From: Alphaproteobacteria bacterium
Lineage (GTDB): Bacteria > Myxococcota_A > UBA796 > GCA-2862545
DNA: 64,000 bases
Assembly (NCBI GenBank): GCA_020632885.1
Contig: JACKEQ010000016.1
Coordinates: 62,001-126,000 of the forward strand
Direction of reading: 5' to 3'
Part shown: positions 8,635 to 20,222 of the stretch, piece after piece
How positions within the stretch are numbered: the stretch's first letter is position 1
Layout: each line of letters opens with the position of its first letter
Notes under the pieces: model-generated
What the model was told of the DNA's origin: nothing
Database searches by the model: none
The model's input: only the letters and a program-made list of their open reading frames with translations
Made by a program: the position numbers and the translations under genes

Positions 8635-10553
8635 AGCTCACCGGCCGCATCCTGCACCTCGTGGACGACGCCGCTGCCCTCACGGCCCAGCTCGGCGGCG
8701 CCGATCACCACGCCACCGCCGGAGACACCTACGTGTACGGCGTGAACACCGACGCGATGATCTCGGGTCGGGCCTGCACCTTCGGCTACACGCCCGCCAT
8801 CCTGGGGCCCTACTTCCTCCAGGACTTCCTCGAGGTCGTGCCCGAGCGGGGTATCGTCGACGCTGGATTCCAGGTCGTGGTCGGCGGCGACGCCTACGGC
8901 TCGGGCAGCTCCCGCGAGCAGGCCGTGGTGGCCCACGCCGGCGCGGGCATCGAGCTCGTGGTGGCCGACAGCTTCCAGCGGATCTTCCAGGAGAACATGG
9001 TCTACAGCGGCATGCCGTTCACGACCGACCGGGGCGTGCTCGATCGCCTGGCCGCCGGCGAGGACGTCGATCTCGCGGCCTTCGCGGCCGACCTGCCGCC
9101 GTTCTTCCGCGCCGTCGCGGGGGCCGGCGGGCTCCTCCGCTACGGAACCGAGCTGCTCGAGGGCCGCGTGGTGCCCGAGTACGCCACCGACCCCGCACCC
9201 CGCCCCATGAACATCGCCGAGAAGCTCGTGGCTGCCCGCACATGGACGGGCACCGGCCGTCCGGACGGCATCGCCAGCGTGGCCCCCGGCGACCAGGTCC
9301 TCGCGCGCGCGGGCTTCCGCGGGATGCACGAGTACACCACCGGCATGGTGGTGTCGCTGTACCAGGAGGCCTGGGGCGACGCGCCGATGTACGCGCCCGA
9401 GCTCGTGGCGGCCTTCGAGGACCACTTCGTCCTCATCGCCCACGACGCGGTGCCCGACTTCGCGAAGAAGGCGCGCCTGGCGCCCGCGATGCAGCTCACG
9501 GCCGAGATGGTCGAAGCCTGCGAGCGCAACGGCATCCGCCTGCACGGGCCGGGTCGCTCGCATCCGCCGGGCGTGTGCCACCGCGTGGTGGTGGAGCAGT
9601 ACGCGATGCCCGGCGACATCGTCGTGCTCACCGACTCCCACACCCCCACGGCCGGCGTGCTCAACGCCTTCGCCTTCGGGGTCGGGAGCACGGCCATGGC
9701 CTTCGCGCTGCGCACGGGGCTCGTGCCGGTGACGGTGCCGAAGGTCGTCCGGGTCGAGGTGCACGGCGAGGCCACGGGCGGCCTGTCGCCGAAGGACCTG
9801 ATCCTGCACCTCATCGGCGACCCCTTCTTCCGCGAGGAGCACTGGCGCGAGCGTCCGACGGACACGTGCATCATCGAGTTCGGCGGGCCGGGCCTCGAGC
9901 AGTGGGACGTGGACGAGCTCTCGGTGCTCACGAACATGACGGTCGAGGGCGGTCTGATGACGGGGATCGTGGAGCCCTGCGGGCCCCTGCGCGACTTCCT
10001 GGCCCGCACGCGCGGGTCGGAGGCCCTCGAGCTCCTCGTGAGCCCCGACGACGGCGCCAGCTACGCCAGGGTCCTCCGCGTCGACCTCGCCGAGGTGCCG
10101 CTGACGGTGGCCACACCGGGTGACAGCCGGAACCGCGCGCCCCTCGACGCCCACGAGGACGTCGCCGTGCAGAACATCGTCATCGCGAGCTGCACCGGCG
10201 GGTCTTTGGCCGACCTCCGGGCGGCCGCAGAGGTCCTGCGGGGACGCAGCATCGCGGAGGGCGTGCGGCTGACGGTCACCCCGTCGAGCACGGCGGTCGC
10301 GGAGGAGGCCGAGTCCGAGGGGCTCCTGGCGCTGTTCCGCGACCTCGGCGCCGTGGTGACGCCGCCCGGCTGCGGGTCGTGCATCGGCAACGGCCCGGGC
10401 ATCCCGCTCCCCGGCGAGACCACGGCCAGCACGACCAACAGGAACTTCGCCCGCCGGATGGGCGCTCCCGGGCCCGTGTGGCTCGTGTCGCCCGCGGTGG
10501 CCGCGGCCAGCGCGGTCACCGGCCACCTCGCGGACCCCCGGAGGCTCCCGTGA
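8631..10553 (+). CDS. Aconitase-family hydro-lyase with swapped domains (isopropylmalate/homoaconitate isomerase-like)
   Basis: The protein has 640 residues. The small-subunit-like swivel domain comes first (about 1-200: GDAYGSGSSREQAV, then SFQRIFQENMVYSGMPF). The large-subunit-like [4Fe-4S] domain follows. Cluster Cys candidates are in ASCTGGS and GCGSCIGNG, and the substrate-loop motif is TDSHTP. In most aconitases the swivel domain is last; here it is first, as in a LeuD-LeuC fusion. Likely reaction: stereospecific isomerisation of 2-isopropylmalate, homocitrate or a relative. Substrate cannot be assigned, and no leucine or lysine pathway genes are nearby. Start and stop overlap neighbours (ATGA, GTGA), so it sits in a tight three-gene unit. 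Confidence 0.9.
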   Translation: MKLTGRILHLVDDAAALTAQLGGADHHATAGDTYVYGVNTDAMISGRACTFGYTPAILGPYFLQDFLEVVPERGIVDAGFQVVVGGDAYGSGSSREQAVVAHAGAGIELVVADSFQRIFQENMVYSGMPFTTDRGVLDRLAAGEDVDLAAFAADLPPFFRAVAGAGGLLRYGTELLEGRVVPEYATDPAPRPMNIAEKLVAARTWTGTGRPDGIASVAPGDQVLARAGFRGMHEYTTGMVVSLYQEAWGDAPMYAPELVAAFEDHFVLIAHDAVPDFAKKARLAPAMQLTAEMVEACERNGIRLHGPGRSHPPGVCHRVVVEQYAMPGDIVVLTDSHTPTAGVLNAFAFGVGSTAMAFALRTGLVPVTVPKVVRVEVHGEATGGLSPKDLILHLIGDPFFREEHWRERPTDTCIIEFGGPGLEQWDVDELSVLTNMTVEGGLMTGIVEPCGPLRDFLARTRGSEALELLVSPDDGASYARVLRVDLAEVPLTVATPGDSRNRAPLDAHEDVAVQNIVIASCTGGSLADLRAAAEVLRGRSIAEGVRLTVTPSSTAVAEEAESEGLLALFRDLGAVVTPPGCGSCIGNGPGIPLPGETTASTTNRNFARRMGAPGPVWLVSPAVAAASAVTGHLADPRRLP

Positions 10554-11551
10554 CGCGCGTCCTCCTCCTCGGGCTCGGGATCCTGGGGCTCGTCGCCTGC
10601 AAGAAGGCCGAATACCGCGACCGCGACGGAGACGGCGTGGAGGCCGGGGAGGACTGCGACGACACGAACCCCGAGGTGTACCCGAACCGCAGCGAGATCC
10701 CGTACGACGGCGTCGACAACGACTGCGACCCGTCCACACCGGACGACGACCTCGACGGCGACGGGCTCTCCCCGCCCGCCGACTGCAACGACATGGACCC
10801 CGACATCCGCCCCGGCCTGCCCGAGCGCCCGTACGACGGCATCGACCAGGACTGCGACGACGTCACGCCGGACGACGACCTCGACGGCGACGGCTACGAC
10901 GGGCTCGAGGACTGCAACGACACGGCGGCCGGCATCAATCCCGGGATGCCGGAGATCTACTACGACGACATCGACAACGACTGCGACCCGCTGAACACGC
11001 CGGACGACGACCAGGACCACGACGGCGTCGGGGTGGACGACGACTGCGACGACCTGGACCCGCTGCGCCGGGCCGGCCTGATCTACTACATGGACTGCGA
11101 CGCCGACGGGTTCGCGCCGTCCACGGACGGAGCGGTGCAGGCGTGCGCCCTGCCGGCCCCCGACGCGTCGTGCCCGGACGGCACCTGGACCCTGGTGGAG
11201 CCCGTGGGCCCCGCGTTCGACGCCACGAACACCACCGTGGACTGCGGCGACGACGACCCGGACGCGTTCCCCGGCCAGGACGCGTGGTTCGAGACCCAGA
11301 CGATCGCCCTGCCGCCCGGCTCCACCTACGACTACGACTGCAGCGGCACCCACGAGACGGAGCACCCGGTGTACTCCTGCTCGATCCAGCCGAGCACGAC
11401 GCCCGGCACGAACGTCTGTGTGTTCGAGGACGGCTTCGACACGGACGTCGCGTGCGGCGTGGTGGGCACGATGCGGACGGGCTGCGTGGAGGTGTCGGAC
11501 ACCGAGTGCCAGCCGGCGCTCGAGACCTTCGAGGTCCGCGCCTGCCACTGA
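10550..11551 (+). CDS. MopE-like Asp/Cys-repeat lipoprotein
   Basis: The protein has 333 residues. The GTG start (10550) overlaps the upstream stop and follows GGAGGC. A lipoprotein signal ends LGLVAC. The N-terminal half repeats DCDDTNPEVYPN..IPYDGVDNDCDP about four times, separated by DDDLDGDG calcium-loop-like segments. The C-terminal half is a distinct Cys-containing domain with DYDCSGTHETEHP. It is a paralogue of the convergent gene at 11561-12547, sharing both halves. A cell-surface metal- or calcium-binding role is inferred. Confidence 0.85.
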   Translation: MTRVLLLGLGILGLVACKKAEYRDRDGDGVEAGEDCDDTNPEVYPNRSEIPYDGVDNDCDPSTPDDDLDGDGLSPPADCNDMDPDIRPGLPERPYDGIDQDCDDVTPDDDLDGDGYDGLEDCNDTAAGINPGMPEIYYDDIDNDCDPLNTPDDDQDHDGVGVDDDCDDLDPLRRAGLIYYMDCDADGFAPSTDGAVQACALPAPDASCPDGTWTLVEPVGPAFDATNTTVDCGDDDPDAFPGQDAWFETQTIALPPGSTYDYDCSGTHETEHPVYSCSIQPSTTPGTNVCVFEDGFDTDVACGVVGTMRTGCVEVSDTECQPALETFEVRACH

Positions 11552-11560
11552 CGTGAGGTT

Positions 11561-12547
11561 CTAGCGGCAGCTCACGATGCGGTCCTGCGGGTTCCCCATC
11601 TCGCACGTGGAGACGTTCACGTACGTGCAGGTGGTGGCGTACGTGTGCACCTCACCGCACGCGGGGATCGCGTCGTAGCCCACGGACGTCGTGTAGCACG
11701 TGGACCCGCTGGGGATCGGGATGCACGAGAACAGGCCGGCGTCCGTGTCGTTGGAGCCGTTGCAGTCGAAGTCGTACGGGTAGAGCAGCGGGCCGCCGGG
11801 GTCCGAGAAGTAGCTCGTCTGGCCGGGGTGGACGCGCTCGTCGTGATCGTTGCAGTCGACCGTGGCGTTCGCCTCGTCGTCGGGCGCGCCCACGGGCTCG
11901 AGGAGGGTCCACAGGGCCGGCTCGTTCGCTTCGCAGTCCGCCGCCGGCGGCACGCAGGCGACCACGGGATCGGGCCCGAAGTACTGCGGTGACCTCGCGT
12001 ACCCGTCTCCGTCGCAGTCCTGGTACCAGACCCGCGGGAGGGACCAATCGGGGTCGGTGTCGTCGCAGTCCTCGGTCCCCGTGTACCCGTCGCCGTCGAG
12101 GTCGTCGTCGGCCGTCGTCGGGTCGCAGTCGTTGTCCGTGCCGTCGTAGGGGATCTCGAGCGCGCCCGGCGACACGAGCGGGTCGCGATCGTCGCAGTCG
12201 TCGGCGAGGAGGAAACCGTCTCCGTCCAGGTCGTCGTCCGGGGTGGACGGATCGCAGTCGTTGTCGAGCCCGTCGTAGGCGGTCTCGAAGGACGAGGGCA
12301 CGAACGGGTTCTCGGGCTCGCAGTCGCGGGGCGGGACGTAGCCGTCGCCGTCCACGTCGTCGTCGCGGGTGCTCTCGTTGCAGTCGTTGTCGATCCCGTC
12401 GCCGGGGATCTCGCCCATGCCGGGGTTGATCGACGCGTTCGAGTCGTTGCAGTCGACCGTGCCGAACCAGCCGTCTCCATCGTTGTCGATGATGGGGCTC
12501 CCCTTGCAGCCCCACAGCACGATCCCCACGATCCACAAGCGCGACAC
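11561..12547 (-). CDS. MopE-like Asp/Cys-repeat lipoprotein (paralogue)
   Basis: The protein has 328 residues. The GTG start (12545-12547) is preceded by GGGGAGAG and gives a signal ending GIVLWGC. The same architecture as its convergent neighbour is visible: repeats of DCNDSNASINPG..IPGDGIDNDCN with DDDVDGDGY spacers, then a C-terminal domain (YDFDCNGSNDTD) ending in a Cys-rich segment. Only nine bases separate the two stops. The pair looks like an inverted duplication that has since diverged. Confidence 0.85.
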   Translation of the reverse strand: MSRLWIVGIVLWGCKGSPIIDNDGDGWFGTVDCNDSNASINPGMGEIPGDGIDNDCNESTRDDDVDGDGYVPPRDCEPENPFVPSSFETAYDGLDNDCDPSTPDDDLDGDGFLLADDCDDRDPLVSPGALEIPYDGTDNDCDPTTADDDLDGDGYTGTEDCDDTDPDWSLPRVWYQDCDGDGYARSPQYFGPDPVVACVPPAADCEANEPALWTLLEPVGAPDDEANATVDCNDHDERVHPGQTSYFSDPGGPLLYPYDFDCNGSNDTDAGLFSCIPIPSGSTCYTTSVGYDAIPACGEVHTYATTCTYVNVSTCEMGNPQDRIVSCR

Positions 12548-12578
12548 GTTAGCTCTCCCCGGGCAACCGGAGTCCAGC

Positions 12579-13349
12579 ATGCGCGTCAGCACCTTCAACG
12601 TCAACAGCCTCCAGGCGCGGATGGAGCAGCTCGAGCGCTTCGTGGAGCAGGAGAAGCCCGACGTCCTCTGCATCCAGGAGACCAAGCTCCCCGACGACCG
12701 GTTCCCCGTCGACGCGATCAAGGCACTGGGCTTCGAATTCCTCGTGTTCACGGGCCAGAAGTCGTACAACGGTGTGGCCATGCTCTCGCGCACGCCGATC
12801 ACCGACCCCCAGACCGACTTCCGGGACGGCGACCCGTCCGGCGAGCCCCGGATCGTGGCGGGAACGGTGGAGGGCGTCCGCGTGTACGGGCTGTACTGCC
12901 CCAACGGCACACAGGTGGGCTCCGAGCGGTATCATGGGAAGCTCGCCTGGTTCCACCGGCTCCGGGCGGAGCTCGACACCCACTTCTCCCCCACCGACCC
13001 CGTGCTGCTCACCGGCGACTTCAACATCACCCCGGCCCCGAACGACACGTGGGATCCCTTCGGGAGCGGGGGCAAGCTGCTCTGCACGAACGAGGAGCGC
13101 GCGGCCCTGACGCACCTGATGGAGTTCGGGCTCGACGACGCCTTCCGCGAGCTGAACCCGTACTTCGTGGAGTTCACCTGGTGGGACTACCAGAAGATGG
13201 GCTTCCAGCGGAACCACGGCCTCCGGATCGACCACTTCCTGCTCACCGCACCCCTCATGGAGCGCGCCGAGGCCGTGACGGTGCACCGCGACGTGCGGGG
13301 CTGGGAGCGCCCCTCCGACCACGCCCCCGTCTCCCTGGACCTCGCCTGA
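12579..13349 (+). CDS. xth: Exodeoxyribonuclease III family (AP endonuclease)
   Basis: The protein has 256 residues, a usual length. Motifs of the exonuclease-endonuclease-phosphatase fold are present: FNVNSLQAR at the start, IQETKL (metal-binding Glu), LYCPNGTQVG, TGDFNITP (catalytic Asp/Asn), LRIDHFLLT and the final SDHAPV (catalytic Asp-His). It repairs abasic sites and 3'-blocked ends in DNA. The ATG at 12579 is 31 bases from the divergent lipoprotein start. The stop overlaps the ATG of the methyltransferase that follows (TGATG). Confidence 0.95.
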   Translation: MRVSTFNVNSLQARMEQLERFVEQEKPDVLCIQETKLPDDRFPVDAIKALGFEFLVFTGQKSYNGVAMLSRTPITDPQTDFRDGDPSGEPRIVAGTVEGVRVYGLYCPNGTQVGSERYHGKLAWFHRLRAELDTHFSPTDPVLLTGDFNITPAPNDTWDPFGSGGKLLCTNEERAALTHLMEFGLDDAFRELNPYFVEFTWWDYQKMGFQRNHGLRIDHFLLTAPLMERAEAVTVHRDVRGWERPSDHAPVSLDLA

Positions 13350-14137
13350 TGGCCATCGTGAGCGTGCGCGGGATCCCCGAGTGGGTGGACCACGTCCGCC
13401 TGCTCGACAGCGGCACCTGGGAGAACCAGGACGGCGCGTGGATCGGCGAGCGCACGCTCCCCCAGGCCACCCTGATCGCGGAGCGCCTCCGCAACCAGGG
13501 CATGGGCGGCGAGCCCTTCGAGGTGACGCTGAGCCCCGCCCCGCGCCGTTCGCTCGTGCGCAAGGCGCGCCTGGAGGACGCCCGCCGGCGTCGGTCCAAC
13601 GAGACCGGCTTCAAGCACGCGGACGCCCGTGTGGACGAGGACGGGCGGGCCTTCCTGACGTCCGAGAAGCTCGCCATGTCCATCGCCCGCCGGGCCCACG
13701 CGGAGTCCGTGGTGGACGCGACCTGCGGCTGCGGCGGCAACGCCATCGCCTTCGCGCGCATGGGGATGCGGGTCACCGCCATCGACACCAGCGTCGAGCG
13801 CCTCGGCCACGCCGTGCACAACGCCCGTCTGTACGGGGTGGAGGAGCGCATCACCTTCCTCCACGGAGACGCCCGCGACCTCCTGCCCACCCTGGACGCG
13901 GAGATGTGCTTCCTGGACCCCCCGTGGGGCGAGCCCGACAGGGTCTGGTGCCGCGGGATCCCGCTGCTGGACGAGCTCGTCACGGCCTCGACCCACTTCC
14001 ATCGGGTGTGGGCCAAGGTGCCCGCGAGCTTCCACCCGAGCCCCGACGGCTTCCGTCCGGAGGCCTGGTTCGGCACGGGCGAAGGCGACAGGAGCCGCGT
14101 GAAGTTCCTGATCCTGCGCCGCGATCGGCTCGGTTAG
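13349..14137 (+). CDS. SAM-dependent methyltransferase, TGS1/Methyltransf_15-like
   Basis: The protein has 262 residues. The Rossmann motif VDATCGCGGNAIAFARMG (about 120-137) binds SAM, followed by AIDTS (acidic ribose-binding Asp). The catalytic motif is FLDPPWGEPD, like the PPW motif of RNA cap guanine-N2 and related N-methyltransferases. The N-terminal about 110 residues are basic and may bind nucleic acid. It is translationally coupled to exonuclease III, which suggests a nucleic-acid substrate. The exact target is unknown. Confidence 0.85.
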   Translation: MAIVSVRGIPEWVDHVRLLDSGTWENQDGAWIGERTLPQATLIAERLRNQGMGGEPFEVTLSPAPRRSLVRKARLEDARRRRSNETGFKHADARVDEDGRAFLTSEKLAMSIARRAHAESVVDATCGCGGNAIAFARMGMRVTAIDTSVERLGHAVHNARLYGVEERITFLHGDARDLLPTLDAEMCFLDPPWGEPDRVWCRGIPLLDELVTASTHFHRVWAKVPASFHPSPDGFRPEAWFGTGEGDRSRVKFLILRRDRLG

Positions 14138-15408
14138 CGCCGACGCCGGAGCAGCGGGAGCGCGAGACCCAGCGCCAGGAGCCCGAACGGCGGGCGCGAG
14201 GTCTGGCAGCCGCACGCCTTCCCGTCGGTACGCGCGCGCACACCGGACTCGTCGGGGTCGTCGATGTTGGGATCGGGCACCTCGTCGGGCCCGAACGCAG
14301 TGCCGTTCAGCGGGATCCGCAGGAACTGGAGCGTGGGGTCGTTCGTCTCGAGCACGAGGAACGCCTGGTGATCGCCCTCCTCCGACGGCGCGAACGTGAC
14401 GACGACACCCGCGGTCTGGTCGGTGGTGGCCGCGAAGTACGGCGGCCAGACGCTGAAGGCATCACCGCCCTCCACCCGCGCGGTGCCCTCCAGCACGAGG
14501 TCGCCCATGTTCTGGAGCGGGATCTCGACGTTGATCTGGGTGCCCACGAGCACGTCGTCCACGGGCGGGACGACGACCTCCGAGACGGCCGGCAGCGGGT
14601 GGGCGTAGGTGACCGCCTCGAAGGTGCGGTCGGACGCCAGATCCAGGAGGTCGAACGGGATGTCGAAGGCCGCGAGCTCCCAGTCGCCGATCGGGCTGTC
14701 GAGGGTGAGCGACGGCCGGCAGACCACGGCGAACAGGTTGTAGAGCTGGCCGTGGTAGGTGCTCGTGAGATCCACGGAGGCCATGGGCTCCGTGGGCAGG
14801 TCGAGCTCGAGGAAGGTGCCCTCACCGTCCATCGAGCCCGATCCGTCCAGGAGCTGCGTGTCGATGTGGGAGCCCGAGAAGATGCTCGTGAGCTCCGGGA
14901 TCACGTCGACGGCCACCTCGAGGTTGACCGTGGGGATGATGCCGATCGTGGTGCTGAAGGGCTGCCAGACGCCCACGTCGTCCACCGTGATCTCCATCTC
15001 AGAGGGCGCGCCGCCGTCGAGGAGCAGGGAGTCGAAGGTGGCGATCTCCACGATGGAGAACCCGGCGTTCCAGACGTCGAGGGTGCCGTCCCACACGCTG
15101 ACGTCGATCTTCACGTCGAAGTCGATGTCGATCGCGGTGTCGACCCCGAACAGGCCGGCGCCCACGACGGGTACGAGCGTGTGCTGGAACGCGCTCTCGG
15201 TCCACGTGAGCTCGGAGACGGCCTCCATCTCGGTGACCACGCCCCCGGTGGGCACGACCTGGAAGCGCACGGCCAGGGCGGACGACGCGCTGGGCTGCCA
15301 ACCGGAGTCGACCGCCGCGAAGCTGAAGACGTCGATGCTGTCCGAGAACACGACCGAGGCGGGCTGGGAGACCTCCTGGGCCCCCGCGACCGCGAGCCAG
15401 ACGAGCAT
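14134..15408 (-). CDS. Secreted/surface protein with MYXO-CTERM tail
   Basis: The protein has 424 residues. It starts MLVWLAVAGA, a short Sec signal, and follows AGGGGGG. The long middle is beta-rich and Val/Thr/Asp-rich, with no named domain seen; about residues 300-385 look like an ASH/Ig-like fold (FAPSEEGDHQAFLVLETNDP). The end is the tripartite MYXO-CTERM pattern: CGC, a hydrophobic helix (FGLLALGLALPLL), then RRRR. Such tails direct processing and surface anchoring in Myxococcota. It is two bases downstream of the DUF1963-like gene, in the same transcription unit. Confidence 0.8.
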   Translation of the reverse strand: MLVWLAVAGAQEVSQPASVVFSDSIDVFSFAAVDSGWQPSASSALAVRFQVVPTGGVVTEMEAVSELTWTESAFQHTLVPVVGAGLFGVDTAIDIDFDVKIDVSVWDGTLDVWNAGFSIVEIATFDSLLLDGGAPSEMEITVDDVGVWQPFSTTIGIIPTVNLEVAVDVIPELTSIFSGSHIDTQLLDGSGSMDGEGTFLELDLPTEPMASVDLTSTYHGQLYNLFAVVCRPSLTLDSPIGDWELAAFDIPFDLLDLASDRTFEAVTYAHPLPAVSEVVVPPVDDVLVGTQINVEIPLQNMGDLVLEGTARVEGGDAFSVWPPYFAATTDQTAGVVVTFAPSEEGDHQAFLVLETNDPTLQFLRIPLNGTAFGPDEVPDPNIDDPDESGVRARTDGKACGCQTSRPPFGLLALGLALPLLRRRR

Positions 15409-15410
15409 GG

Positions 15411-16058
15411 TCAACCCCCCTGCCACAGGAAGCGCGCAGCGTTCTCCGAGGCGTCGTAGGGGTCGATGAACACGTAGCCCATGCCCCCTGTGGTGATGTC
15501 GAACTTCACGACGTCGGTCGTGAGCTGGAGGAGCAGCCGCATCGGCCCCTGCCCGGCCTGGCTCTGAGGGGTGTCGTCGCCGTGCAACCACACCGCCCCT
15601 CCGCCCAGCTTGTCGTGCCGGAGCTGCTCGAGGGCGGTCTTCACGGGCACGCCGTGGGTGCGGACCTGGGCCATCACGGCGCGCTCGTCGAGCGGGGGAT
15701 CCACCATGAGCGGCATGCGCCGGTAGACCCGCACCGTGGGCGGACCGTCGTACAGGTTGTCGTCGCGCACGCGCGACAGCAGCGCCTTGTTGGAGCCCTT
15801 CCAGGGATCCCAGTCCTCGCAGCGACCGCCGGTGGCGTGGCAGATGAACACCGTGAGGCGCGAGTGGGGCCCGAGATCGAGCCAGGGGCCGGCGTCGAGC
15901 TGGGCCATGTGGCACATCGGGGCGCCGCAGACCGAGCAGCGGGGCCACTGGTGGGCACGGATCCCGCGGGGGTGTCCGCCATAGGCTCCGATGACCGGTC
16001 GATTCGGGTCCTTGGCCTTGCGAAGGCGAAAGGAGTGCCAGGGCGTGATGTCGCTCAT
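15411..16058 (-). CDS. DUF1963/YwqG-like protein
   Basis: The protein has 215 residues from the ATG at 16056-16058; an in-frame GTG 12 codons upstream is possible. The region QWPRCSVCGAPMCHMAQLD, with paired Cys and an M-x-Q-L-D ending, resembles the core of the DUF1963 (YwqG-like) family. A C-terminal segment PMRLLLQLTTDVVKFDITTG and GGMGYVFIDP also fits. Family function is unknown. No signal peptide is seen, so it is probably cytoplasmic. Confidence 0.65.
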   Translation of the reverse strand: MSDITPWHSFRLRKAKDPNRPVIGAYGGHPRGIRAHQWPRCSVCGAPMCHMAQLDAGPWLDLGPHSRLTVFICHATGGRCEDWDPWKGSNKALLSRVRDDNLYDGPPTVRVYRRMPLMVDPPLDERAVMAQVRTHGVPVKTALEQLRHDKLGGGAVWLHGDDTPQSQAGQGPMRLLLQLTTDVVKFDITTGGMGYVFIDPYDASENAARFLWQGG

Positions 16059-16144
16059 GGATCGGATGTTGCCAGGTCGGGCGACGTTTGTCACGCTGTC
16101 TCGCGTGCTGGCTGGACCGGTCGGCCAAGGCTCGGGAGGCTCGT

Positions 16145-17023
16145 GTGGGCGGGTGGACGAAGTTGGAGAAGGCCCTGGCGGGCACGGCCCTGGTGGACGG
16201 TCTGCGACCCGGCCGGCGGGACGCCGGAGACCTGTGGGCGGCCTGGCGACGGCATGACGGTGAGGCACCGGGACCCGACGCCGGAATCCTGAGAGGGTCG
16301 CGGATGCTGGCCTTGCACGAGCTCGAGGACGCCATGCAGCACCGCCTGGACGGCGACTGGCCGTGGCGTCCCGGCTGGCAGCCCATCTCCGAAGACGAGA
16401 GCGGGTCCTGCTTCTACGTGCGCACGTCCGGCGTGGACGTGGGCGCCGTCTTCCATTGGACCCACGACGGCGACACCCACACGCCCGTCGCGCCCGACGT
16501 GGACGGGCTACTCGCGACCATCGCCTCGGACCTGGCGGCCGGCAGGTGGGTGCTCGACGATGGACACCTCGTGCCGAACGATGCGCGACGGGTGGGCAGC
16601 GGGGAGGGCTGGGTGGACGACCTCGTCGAGGTGCTCACCCGAGGGCTCGTCGCGCGGCGGGTGTACGTCGACGAGACCGTCGTCGGGCGAGTGCTGGACG
16701 TACTCGTGGCCCGGCTCCGCGTGTCCGGCGGTCCCGCGCGGGCGTGGGGAGACCTGGTGTTCGTGGACGGCGAGATCCGCGTGCAGGGCCTGCTCGGGAG
16801 CACCTTCCCGGAGTCTGCGTTCGACGGCGGACTTCCGGACACGAGCTGGCTCGACGGCTTGGAGGAGGCCGCCGGAACGCGCCCGCGCACGACGCTCAGG
16901 ATCGTGGCGGGGGCCGCGACGGAGCTGGCCCGACGCACGGCACACGGTCGCAAGGTCGTCCTGCCGGGGCTGGGCACCCTTCGACCCCTCGGGAAGACCC
17001 TCATGCTCGACCCTCCATCGTGA
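16145..17023 (+). CDS. SMI1/KNR4-like protein
   Basis: The protein has 292 residues from the GTG at 16145, which has GGGAGG five bases upstream. An ATG at 16088 would add 19 residues but lacks such a site. Residues about 50-135 (RMLALHELEDAM, WQPISEDESGSCFYVRTSG, VFHWTHDGDTHTPVAPD) follow the SMI1/KNR4 pattern, often found in immunity or regulatory proteins. The C-terminal part ends GRKVVLPGLGTLRPLG, faintly like an HU-type LPGFG motif. Its exact role is unknown. Confidence 0.6.
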   Translation: MGGWTKLEKALAGTALVDGLRPGRRDAGDLWAAWRRHDGEAPGPDAGILRGSRMLALHELEDAMQHRLDGDWPWRPGWQPISEDESGSCFYVRTSGVDVGAVFHWTHDGDTHTPVAPDVDGLLATIASDLAAGRWVLDDGHLVPNDARRVGSGEGWVDDLVEVLTRGLVARRVYVDETVVGRVLDVLVARLRVSGGPARAWGDLVFVDGEIRVQGLLGSTFPESAFDGGLPDTSWLDGLEEAAGTRPRTTLRIVAGAATELARRTAHGRKVVLPGLGTLRPLGKTLMLDPPS

Positions 17024-17029
17024 TCCAGT

Positions 17030-17060
17030 CAGAACATCTATGGATGCCATCCAGAACATC
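17030..17060. promoter_or_regulatory. Direct repeat upstream of aconitase, possible operator
   Basis: The nine-base word CAGAACATC occurs at 17030-17038 and again at 17052-17060, 22 bases apart (about two helical turns). Both copies lie in the 111-base gap before the aconitase start. A repeat on one face of the helix is what a regulator binding site would look like. No promoter could be assigned with confidence. Confidence 0.3.
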
Positions 17061-17134
17061 GAATGGCGTGATTCATGGTGCGCGGGCATGGATCGGACGT
17101 GGCGATTAAGCCAGCACCCTTCCAGGAGAGTCCC

Positions 17135-19837
<2,703 letters not shown>

Positions 19838-19838
19838 C

Positions 19839-20222
19839 GTGCGGGTCCTCGTGACCTGGGTGGCGGGCATCACGCTCGGCTCGGGCATGGTCGCCCTGCT
19901 CGGGCTGGCTGTGCTCCTCGTGGACGTGGGGCCCACCAACCTCGCGTTCTACGTGGATCACACCTGGTGGGGTGACGCGCCACGCCCGTGCGACGCCCAG
20001 CCCCGCATGCCCCACCACCTGCGAGCCGAGGAGCTCGAGTGCGTCGGGGTGTTCGTGCGCGATCTGCCAGCCGGCACCACCATCGCTCCGACCGACGTCG
20101 ACTTCCGGCTCCTGTCGCCCTTCCTGCTGGACGACCGGAACCTCCGCGACGGCGGTGTCGGGCGCACGCTCGCCGAGCCCGTCTACCGCGGTGAGCTCCC
20201 GAACACGGGCCGGCTCCGATGA
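19839..20222 (+). CDS. Membrane-anchored SAF-domain protein, CpaB-like
   Basis: The protein has 127 residues from GTG 19839, one base after the aconitase stop. An N-terminal hydrophobic helix (LGSGMVALLGLAVLLVDV) is followed by a short SAF-type domain (GVFVRDLPAGTTIAPTDVDF, GRTLAEPVYRGELP). SAF domains occur in pilus assembly CpaB and flagellar FlgA. No pilus genes are nearby. Its stop overlaps the next ATG (ATGA). Confidence 0.65.
   Translation: MRVLVTWVAGITLGSGMVALLGLAVLLVDVGPTNLAFYVDHTWWGDAPRPCDAQPRMPHHLRAEELECVGVFVRDLPAGTTIAPTDVDFRLLSPFLLDDRNLRDGGVGRTLAEPVYRGELPNTGRLR

Noticed and set aside
7344..10739. A long minus-strand open frame
   Set aside because: It is antisense to the spike and isomerase genes, with no domains; the plus-strand genes carry clear motifs.
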